From an uncultured Planctomycetaceae bacterium (GTDB lineage Bacteria; Planctomycetota; Planctomycetia; Pirellulales; Pirellulaceae): 38,568 bases of DNA. Location of the stretch: the NCBI GenBank assembly GCA_903863885.1, contig CAIPEB010000630.1, positions 1 to 38,568 of the forward strand, in the 5' to 3' direction. Every line of letters begins with the position of its first letter. The stretch's first letter is position 1. Below the pieces are notes generated by a model. It saw only the letters and a program-made list of their open reading frames with translations. It was not told where the DNA came from and searched no databases. Shown one piece after another: positions 33,161 through 38,568 of this stretch. The position numbers were made by a program, and so were the translations under genes.

Positions 33161-34159
33161 ATGTGTGCAGCACAGTGCGGGTGGGTCTTTGACCGGCGTT
33201 TTCTGCAGCACGATACGGGTGACGACCATCCCGAGTCGCCGGAACGGTTGAATGTGATACTGCGGGCGCTCGACAAGGCAGGCCTGTTGGCACGGATGAG
33301 TCCAATCGCTTTCCGGCAGGCCAGCGCCGAGGAACTGGCGCGCGTTCACGACCCGGCCTACGTCGACCTGGTTCGCATGATGTGCGATGCGGGCTTCAAT
33401 TTCGTCGGTTCGCGCGAGACTCGCGTCAGTTCGCAGAGCTACGATATCGCAGCGTTGGCGTCGGGAGGCGTGATCGCTGCATGCGATGCCGTGATGAGGG
33501 CTCAAGTCCGGCGAGCGTTCTGTGCCGTCCGGCCTCCGGGGCATCACGCCGAGTTCGATCAGGCGATGGGATTCTGCCTGTTCAATCACGTCGCCCAGGG
33601 GGCCGAGCATCTGGTTCGACGGCACGGGCTGACTCGCGTCGCGATTCTGGACTTCGATGTGCATCATGGCAACGGGACGCAGCACCTGTTCGATCATCGA
33701 TCCGATGTCTTGTACGTCAGCCTGCACGAACGACCCGGTTCGATCGGATTTCCCTTGACGGGCGAAGCGGATGATGCGGGTATCGGGGCAGGCCTCGGTT
33801 TCACGCTGAACGTTCCGCTCGATCGGGGATCGGGGCCGAAGGAGTATCTGGATGCGTTGAAGCGTCTGGCACTTCCCAGGCTGGACGCGTTTCGTCCGCA
33901 GTTCCTGCTTGTCAGCGCAGGTTTCGACGCACTGATGTGGGACAATTTTTCGAACCTGAACCTCGAGCCCGAGACGTACGGCCGCATCACGGAGTTGCTC
34001 GTCGACGTCGCGGAGACGCACGCTGAAGGTCGGATGGTGAGCGTCCTCGAAGGCGGCTACTATTTGCCGCAACTCGGGCTGTCGGTCGTCGCTCATGTAT
34101 CGGCGATGCTCGGCGAAGGCGGGTCGTCGGGAGTCCGGAGTCTGGAAAGCCGAGAGTGA
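33161..34159 (+). CDS. Histone-deacetylase-family (AcuC/class II-like) deacetylase
   Basis: 332 residues, ATG 33161; the SD is weak. The arginase/deacetylase fold is clear: HDTGDDHPESPERLN near the start, RPPGHHAEFDQAMGFCLFNH with the active-site His pair, ILDFDVHHGNGTQHLF with the zinc-binding Asp and His, and SAGFDAL with the second zinc Asp. These remove acetyl groups from lysines, polyamines or other amides; the bacterial substrate is usually unknown. No signal peptide. It follows the URO-D-like gene by 174 bases and may be separately transcribed. The last ten codons (SGVRSLESRE) are written by the heptamer repeat at 34125-34145, so this C-terminus probably is not ancestral. Confidence 0.92.
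   Translation: MCAAQCGWVFDRRFLQHDTGDDHPESPERLNVILRALDKAGLLARMSPIAFRQASAEELARVHDPAYVDLVRMMCDAGFNFVGSRETRVSSQSYDIAALASGGVIAACDAVMRAQVRRAFCAVRPPGHHAEFDQAMGFCLFNHVAQGAEHLVRRHGLTRVAILDFDVHHGNGTQHLFDHRSDVLYVSLHERPGSIGFPLTGEADDAGIGAGLGFTLNVPLDRGSGPKEYLDALKRLALPRLDAFRPQFLLVSAGFDALMWDNFSNLNLEPETYGRITELLVDVAETHAEGRMVSVLEGGYYLPQLGLSVVAHVSAMLGEGGSSGVRSLESRE
34125..34145 (+). repeat. Heptamer repeat inside the 3' end of the deacetylase gene
   Basis: Three adjacent units gtcggga, gtccgga, gtctgga, followed by a weaker aagccga, occur within the coding sequence near the stop at 34159. Units share the YYGGAGT register seen at the window start. Confidence 0.6.
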
Positions 34160-34163
34160 ATTG

Positions 34164-34201
34164 GTCCGTGTTTATCCGTACCCGTCCGTGGTTTCCCTCC
34201 T
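34164..34201 (+). repeat. TCCGTG 10-base-period repeat, copy E
   Basis: Units TCCGTGTTTA, TCCGTACCCG and TCCGTGGTTT are followed by CCCTCC. The block starts about five bases after the stop of the plus-strand deacetylase gene. Confidence 0.65.
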
Positions 34202-34316
34202 CTGCCTTCGTGATACGCAGTCGCTCGGTTGTCCAGGAATGCGGGAAGGTATCTAATGATCCGGGGTCGGCGAGAACGTAACGAGGAAGCCCTTGTTTCA
34301 GAGAGGAATCTCCAAC

Positions 34317-35270
34317 ATGACCAACTTGTCTGGCGTCACGCGTCGTGGGTTTCTGGCTGCCGGCGCCGCCGCGGCCGTGCCGCTGGCTGCCCGGTGCGGC
34401 AGGGCGGTTGCTGAGGAAAGCCGTCCCTCGGGAGTCGTGGTTCCGCCGGAAGGAAAGCGGCTCCTGCTGGCGTGCAAGCTGGGCATGATTCCAAAGGACG
34501 CGGACGGCAAGGCTCTTTCTCTGGTCGACCGGTTGTGCCTGGCCGCAAAGGCCGGTTTCGACGGAGTCGATTTGGATCAGGCGGGTGAATACACGCCGGC
34601 GCAGGCTCGTGAAGCGGTCGCTCAATCGGGCGTGTTCGTACACAATGCGATCAATCACGATCATTGGAGCCAGCGACTGACGAGCCCCAAGGAAGAGGAG
34701 CGTCAGCGGGGGCGGTCGAACATCGAGCACTGTCTCCGCGTGTCGCACGCGGCCGGCGGGAGCGGCGTATTGATTGTCGTTGGACGCGGGGACGATGGTC
34801 CCGCCGAAGAGATCGAGCAGCGATGCAGCCAGGAGATTCGCAAGCTGATTCCGCTTGCTGCCTCTCTGGGCCAGATGATCCTCGTGGAGAACGTCTGGAA
34901 CAAGATGTTCTATCAACACGACGCGCCGCCCGAACAGACCGCCGAGGCCTTCGTGAAGTTTGTGGACAGCTTCAACAGTCCGTGGGTCGGGATGTACTAC
35001 GACATCGGCAACCACTGGAAATACGGCCAGCCGGGCGATTGGATTCGCGCATTCGGCCGCCGTTGCGTCAAACTGGATGTGAAGGGATTCAGCCGCGCGG
35101 AATCCAAGTTCACCGAGATCACCGAGGGCGACTTGCCGTGGGATCAGGTGCGCAAGGCGCTGGACGACATCGGCTATGCGGGATGGGCTACCGCGGAGGT
35201 GAAGGGTGGCGGTCTCGATCGGCTGACCGAAGTCCGGCAGCAAATGCAAAAGGTGTTCGGACTGGCTTAA
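34317..35270 (+). CDS. Tat-exported sugar phosphate isomerase/epimerase-like TIM barrel
   Basis: 317 residues from ATG 34317, with GAGAGGA about 9 bases upstream; an upstream in-frame ATG at 34293 is unlikely. The N-terminus TRRGFLAAGAAAAVPLAARC is a twin-arginine signal, so the folded, probably metal-bound protein is exported. The rest is an AP-endonuclease-2/xylose-isomerase-like barrel: GFDGVDLDQAGEYTPAQARE, ILVENVWNKMFYQHD, VGMYYDIGNHWKYGQPGDWI and VKLDVKGFSRAES, with Glu, Asp, His and Glu residues in the typical metal-binding places. It ends GYAGWATAEVKGGGLDRLTE. Such planctomycete paralogues are numerous and mostly of unknown substrate. It lies 80 bases before the lipase-like gene on the same strand and could share its transcript. 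Confidence 0.88.
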   Translation: MTNLSGVTRRGFLAAGAAAAVPLAARCGRAVAEESRPSGVVVPPEGKRLLLACKLGMIPKDADGKALSLVDRLCLAAKAGFDGVDLDQAGEYTPAQAREAVAQSGVFVHNAINHDHWSQRLTSPKEEERQRGRSNIEHCLRVSHAAGGSGVLIVVGRGDDGPAEEIEQRCSQEIRKLIPLAASLGQMILVENVWNKMFYQHDAPPEQTAEAFVKFVDSFNSPWVGMYYDIGNHWKYGQPGDWIRAFGRRCVKLDVKGFSRAESKFTEITEGDLPWDQVRKALDDIGYAGWATAEVKGGGLDRLTEVRQQMQKVFGLA

Positions 35271-35350
35271 GCTGCCTGCCTGAACAACTTCCTCGCAAAG
35301 TGCTTCGGTTCTCGGGCTTTGTTCGTGGCGGGCACAAAGGGGGGACGCAT

Positions 35351-36643
35351 ATGATCAGGCTGTTTGCAGTCACGGCGGCGATTTTTCTCGGCGCAACGGG
35401 ATGGACCTCGGCGGCGGATTCGGATGATCCGCTTGCCGTCCATCGCGACGACCGGACCGGAGCAGTCACGATCACGATCGCGGCCCGTGACGGAATCGTC
35501 CATGAAAATGATATCCGGCGCGGGCTTGCCGAAGCCTGCCGGCTTGACCCGAATGCCTTGACGGGCGAATCCACCGATCACGTGCTTGACCTGAACAATC
35601 GAAGCACGCGCTGGCGGATCGCGGCTCTCAGTGCCGCAGTGCCCGATGTCAAACTCCGCGTGGCGCGTCCTGCCGATTCGGCCCCGTGGACGCTCGTGAT
35701 CCGGTTGGAATCGGGAGAGGCCGAGCAGAAGGTGCGGTTGGCGAAACAACTTCTGCGGGAGCAGTTTGCCGGAGACCTGAGCGGCTATGGATTGAAATAC
35801 GACGAGCACGAGTCTGAGGCATCGCGATCGCGCCCGCTCGCAGTGCTCGTGCACGGTTACAACAGCCAACCGAAAAGTCTGGAGTCCCTGCGCCAATCGC
35901 TTTCCGATCGAGGCATTTCCTGTGCGCTGTTTGCTTATCCGAACGATGCGCCGATCCAGGAATCGGGGCCGCTGCTGGCCGGTGAGTTGCGCAAGCTGGC
36001 TCGTCAGGATCGAACACGTCGCGTCGATATCGTGGCGCACTCGATGGGCGGGCTGGTGGCTCGCCTGGCGATAGAAGACCCCGGTCTGGATCCGGGAAAC
36101 GTGCGCCGCCTGATCATGGTCGGCACTCCCAATCATGGCACGCAGTGGGCCGAATTCCCCGGAGGTCTGGACGGCTGTGAGCATCTGCTCTGGGACCCGC
36201 ATGCAACGCTGCGCGAGATCGTCCAATCGTCGTTTGCCGACGGACTCAACGAGGCCCGGTCCGACTTGAAGCCCGATTCGGCTTTCTTGAAGCGACTCAA
36301 TGCGCGGGATCGCAATCCTCGGGTGAAGTATTCGCTGATCCTCGGCACCGGCGCTCAATTCGATGCTTCCCGGTTCGCCGATTTCCAGAAACACGTGCGC
36401 GAGGCGGTGGCGTCGCACCGGCTGCTCAAAGTGCTCGAGCCGCGAATCAACTCGATCGTTGACGACTTCGAGGAAGTGCAGGCCGGCAAGGGAGACGGAG
36501 TGGTCGCAGTGGACCGGGGCCGGCTTGCGGGCGTGCAGGACGTCGTCCTGTTGCCCATGACTCACAGCGCGCTCACGTCGCAATCGGGAGTGCCCGCCGA
36601 CTTGCTGGACGCAATCGTCATGCGTCTTGCTGAGGCCAATTGA
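35351..36643 (+). CDS. Secreted alpha/beta hydrolase (lipase/PGAP1-like)
   Basis: 430 residues from ATG 35351, with AAGGGGGG upstream. The frame extends far upstream only as a shadow of the previous gene. A signal peptide is visible (MIRLFAVTAAIFLGATGWTS). About 140 residues follow without a recognised motif. The hydrolase core starts at LAVLVHGYNSQPKSLESLRQ (oxyanion region) and has VAHSMGGLVARLAIEDPG, with Ser231 as nucleophile in an A-H-S-M-G version of the GxSxG elbow. MVGTPNHGTQW follows, a motif typical of triacylglycerol-lipase/PGAP1-like enzymes. A late VLLPMTHSALTSQ may supply the catalytic His. The substrate is probably an ester. Its last 26 bases overlap the convergent csrA gene. 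Confidence 0.85.
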   Translation: MIRLFAVTAAIFLGATGWTSAADSDDPLAVHRDDRTGAVTITIAARDGIVHENDIRRGLAEACRLDPNALTGESTDHVLDLNNRSTRWRIAALSAAVPDVKLRVARPADSAPWTLVIRLESGEAEQKVRLAKQLLREQFAGDLSGYGLKYDEHESEASRSRPLAVLVHGYNSQPKSLESLRQSLSDRGISCALFAYPNDAPIQESGPLLAGELRKLARQDRTRRVDIVAHSMGGLVARLAIEDPGLDPGNVRRLIMVGTPNHGTQWAEFPGGLDGCEHLLWDPHATLREIVQSSFADGLNEARSDLKPDSAFLKRLNARDRNPRVKYSLILGTGAQFDASRFADFQKHVREAVASHRLLKVLEPRINSIVDDFEEVQAGKGDGVVAVDRGRLAGVQDVVLLPMTHSALTSQSGVPADLLDAIVMRLAEAN

Positions 36644-36893
36644 AATCGCGGCGATCGTCCACGCCGCGGGAATTCGGTTCGGTCTGACGCGGGCCGGCCG
36701 GCATAACGTACGCATCTTCCGAAAAAGAACCTCCCGTGACAGCCAGCGGTTCCAGTTCGTCGCGCACGATGCCGACGTGTCCCGGCGCTTCAATGCCCAC
36801 TCGGACGCGTCCACCCTCGACCCGCAGGATTGTCAGGCGGATCTCGCCATCGATGCGCAGGGATTCTCCCGGCCTGCGGCTGATGACCAACAT
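36618..36893 (-). CDS. csrA: Carbon storage regulator CsrA
   Basis: 91 residues from ATG 36893, with AAGGGA about 6 bases upstream. CsrA is a small dimeric RNA-binding protein that represses or stabilises mRNAs by binding GGA in their leaders. The family sequence is complete: MLVISRRPGESLRIDGEIRL at the start and VRVGIEAPGHVGIVRDEL towards the C-terminus, where the conserved Arg of the RNA-binding strand lies. The remaining 40 residues form a longer tail than in E. coli CsrA (61 residues), which ends SEDAYVMPAGPRQTEPNSRG with a charged stretch. The 3' end overlaps the convergent hydrolase gene by 26 bases, so antisense pairing between the two mRNAs is possible. No small antagonist RNA or FliW gene is visible nearby. 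Confidence 0.93.
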   Translation of the reverse strand: MLVISRRPGESLRIDGEIRLTILRVEGGRVRVGIEAPGHVGIVRDELEPLAVTGGSFSEDAYVMPAGPRQTEPNSRGVDDRRDFNWPQQDA

Positions 36894-37042
36894 GGTGTTC
36901 CCTTTCAATCTCGAATGGTGAAACTGCGGGCCTCTAATGGGTAGAGCGTCAAATGCGCCGCTCACCCATCAATTCGGGCCCGAGTTTTTCGAGAATTCTC
37001 CCGGATCGAAAGAGAATCTGCTTTCAACATGCTTCAGAATTC

Positions 37043-37138
37043 ACTCTCCCCTTGGGGAGAGTCGGACCGGCAGGGCCGGAGAGGGGGAATCGACCGTCCC
37101 CGGACGCGATCGCGTCTGACACTCCCGCATTGCGGGAG
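37043..37138. repeat. Cluster of three palindromes between BNR gene and csrA
   Basis: ACTCTCCCC/GGGGAGAGT (37043-37062, 2-base loop), the perfect 14-base palindrome GACGCGATCGCGTC (37103-37116), and CTCCCGCA/TGCGGGAG (37122-37138, 1-base centre) follow in 96 bases. The first and third look like common intergenic palindromic repeats. They lie after the minus-strand BNR stop (37166) and before csrA, where they could stop or stabilise transcripts. The remainder of the 272-base gap is featureless. Confidence 0.6.
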
Positions 37139-37165
37139 GGTGAAGTGGGATTCTCAAACGCGTTC

Positions 37166-38380
37166 TCAATCGCTCACGGTCAGCCGGATCCGGTTGAGCA
37201 CAATCGACTGGTCGGTCTTGCCGTAGGCATCGTCGTTGCCCACGTGCCCCACGGCCAGAATGGCGCCGTCCGCAAGCTGGACCGCGTGCGGATAGTAGCC
37301 CGTGCCGGCGCAGTCGAGACGCGTCCAATTGCGCCCGCCGTCATCAGTCCAGGACAGGGCCGTCGGGGCGATATGGAGGATGATGCCTTCGCGCGTCCGC
37401 AGAAGCTCGGGATGGCCGTCGTGGACGAATGGCGTCATGGTGACCTGCCCGGGCTGCCACGTTTCGCCGGCCTTTGTCAGTATCGACTGGCGTCGATCCT
37501 GTTTCACGTATTTTCCCGTAGCGTCGTAGGTAATCGCGCGGAAGACCGCGAGCAGATCGCCGTTGTCCAATTCGGCCGTGTCCCACTCTTCGCAGGAAAA
37601 GTCGGAATTCGGGGTGACGAACAGCGGCTCAGACCACGATCTGCCCGCTGCGTCGCGGCTGATCCAGAGGCAGTGCCTGGTCTTGGGGAGCAGGTCCATC
37701 CATTGCCAGGTGCCCGGATCGAACGCGGCTGCGCCTCCCGTGATCATCAATCGTCCGTCGCGGAGCCGACGTATGCGGGTGGGAAAAGTCTGCAGTCGTT
37801 CGTCCGACGAGAGATACTCGGGCGGCCCCCAGGTTTTGGCCGCATCGGCGGACCTTTGCACGAAGCCGGTCGGCCGCACGTCGCAGTACGTGAGCGATTG
37901 CCCCCAACCCATTCGCAATACGGTCCCGTCGGCCAGTACCGCGGCGCTGCCCTGCACGTAGCCATTCAGCGCCGAACTGAACGGATCGGAACTGTACGGC
38001 TGCCAGGTCTTTCCCTGGTCCGTTGAACGCAGCAGGACGTTCTCCTGAATCAGGCCCGTCATGTCGTACGCGGGGATGTCCTGCTGCGCCGTGGGCATCC
38101 GCTTCAGGATCTCCGCCGGCGCACGCTGGCGCCAGCCTGCAACAGGACCTGTGATCTGGGTGAAGGTCGCGATCAGCGAATTGTCGGGCATTAACCAGAC
38201 GCCCGCCCACGAAGTGTACCCGGGCGTCTGGGGTGAATGATAAATCGTCTGTCGGCTCTGCTCCTGCACGACAACATGCCTGGTGCCTTCGGCATTCAGC
38301 AATGACGCGGTCAGCACGGCCATCGCCAGCGCCGAGTTTGAAAGCGCCGAGTTCGAAACAAAAATGCATGGAGCAGACAT
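37166..38380 (-). CDS. Secreted BNR-repeat protein (sialidase-like)
   Basis: 404 residues from ATG 38380, with GGAG about 9 bases upstream; a further 22 codons upstream are open but unsupported. A signal peptide is likely (about 1-31, containing SNSALSNSALAMAVLTASLL). Four BNR/Asp-box-like repeats are visible: RSTDQGKTWQPYS, RSADAAKTWGPPE, ISRDAAGRSWSEPLF and WTDDGGRNWTRL, which mark a six-bladed beta-propeller as in sialidases (GH33-like). Catalytic Arg, Tyr and Glu residues of true sialidases could not be located with confidence, so hydrolase activity is uncertain and it may only bind or act on another glycan. It adds to the exported carbohydrate theme of the region. It is separated from csrA by a palindrome-rich 272 bases. 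Confidence 0.82.
   Translation of the reverse strand: MSAPCIFVSNSALSNSALAMAVLTASLLNAEGTRHVVVQEQSRQTIYHSPQTPGYTSWAGVWLMPDNSLIATFTQITGPVAGWRQRAPAEILKRMPTAQQDIPAYDMTGLIQENVLLRSTDQGKTWQPYSSDPFSSALNGYVQGSAAVLADGTVLRMGWGQSLTYCDVRPTGFVQRSADAAKTWGPPEYLSSDERLQTFPTRIRRLRDGRLMITGGAAAFDPGTWQWMDLLPKTRHCLWISRDAAGRSWSEPLFVTPNSDFSCEEWDTAELDNGDLLAVFRAITYDATGKYVKQDRRQSILTKAGETWQPGQVTMTPFVHDGHPELLRTREGIILHIAPTALSWTDDGGRNWTRLDCAGTGYYPHAVQLADGAILAVGHVGNDDAYGKTDQSIVLNRIRLTVSD
38328..38357 (-). repeat. 15-base tandem duplication in the BNR protein signal peptide
   Basis: Two adjacent 15-base copies (38328-38342 and 38343-38357, one mismatch) encode SNSAL twice in the signal peptide. It is in frame and is a recent-looking slippage duplication. 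Confidence 0.8.
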
Positions 38381-38462
38381 CAGGTGTTCTCCGCGGGAGG
38401 ACGGATCGCCGGCCACTATTGAATCAACGTCTTCGGCGCCGGTCAATCAATCCGCAGGTGCG

Positions 38463-38568
38463 GTGCCGGGTGCCGGGTGCCGGATGCCGGATGCCAGATG
38501 CCAGATGCCAGATGCCAGATGCCAGATGCCAGATGCCAGATGCCAGATGCCAGATGCCAGATGCCAGA
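38463..38568. repeat. Heptanucleotide tandem array running off the window end
   Basis: About 15 consecutive 7-base units. The left end reads gtgccgg (three copies), then atgccgg twice, then atgccag repeated to the edge. On the minus strand the unit is CTGGCAT or CCGGCAY. It lies upstream of the BNR gene start. The gradient from varied to identical units suggests expansion towards the right. Confidence 0.9.

Noticed and set aside
34664-35350. Upstream extension of the lipase-like gene frame through the isomerase gene
   Set aside because: It overlaps a well-supported gene in another frame; the signal peptide and SD at 35351 define the start.

Overview
The window is a GC-rich, gene-dense chromosomal segment that looks like it comes from a planctomycete (phylum Planctomycetota). 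The reasons are: an extracytoplasmic-function (ECF) sigma factor of the planctomycete subfamily I remember as Sig-70_plancto1, overlapping a polytopic Ser/Thr kinase; a protein with a C-terminal DUF1559 domain; an iduronate-sulfatase-like sulfatase with EF-hands; a URO-D-like protein; and a Tat-exported xylose-isomerase-like TIM barrel. I recognise 23 protein genes. I see no rRNA, tRNA, CRISPR array, transposase or phage gene.

Region 1 (1-5923) is mostly housekeeping. It holds a small basic protein (348-731), a Nudix hydrolase on the minus strand, a radical SAM/SPASM protein, and the thrS-infC pair. infC has no convincing ATG/GTG start; the best-placed start is a non-canonical ATC (or ATT).

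Region 2 (6193-13108) is a signalling island. On the minus strand an ECF sigma factor overlaps a membrane Ser/Thr kinase by ATGA. A divergent second ECF sigma factor is followed 24 bases later by a 1206-residue membrane protein. That protein has an anti-sigma-like cytoplasmic N-terminus, a large exported part with an alpha-2-macroglobulin MG2-like domain, two more membrane helices and a low-complexity Gly/Ala/Pro tail ending in an A2M-like strand region. I consider it the most promising candidate for an undescribed system.

Region 3 (13131-38380) is mainly exported catabolism. It contains a class V aminotransferase and a 1447-residue secreted fusion (sugar-binding-like module, alpha/alpha-toroid and carbohydrate-esterase-like alpha/beta hydrolase). 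A six-gene minus-strand block follows: TIM-barrel glycosidase, gamma-glutamyltransferase, GH36-like enzyme, sulfatase, an unknown secreted protein and a DUF1559 protein. Then comes a plus-strand block: URO-D-like protein, HDAC-like deacetylase, sugar isomerase/epimerase-like protein and lipase-like hydrolase. csrA and a BNR/sialidase-like exported protein close the window on the minus strand. Together these suggest breakdown of a sulfated, acylated glycan, but the substrate cannot be read from sequence.

Intergenic DNA is rich in short repeats of three kinds. (i) Heptanucleotide arrays with a YYGG core lie at both window ends and inside the 3' end of the HDAC-like gene. (ii) A 10-base periodic TCCGTG repeat sits within about 1-24 bases of five stop codons. 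(iii) Palindromic elements include a 175-base one whose terminal inverted repeat supplies the stop codon of the 1447-residue gene. Coding predictions rest on protein motifs. Starts were chosen by Shine-Dalgarno (SD) position where noted.
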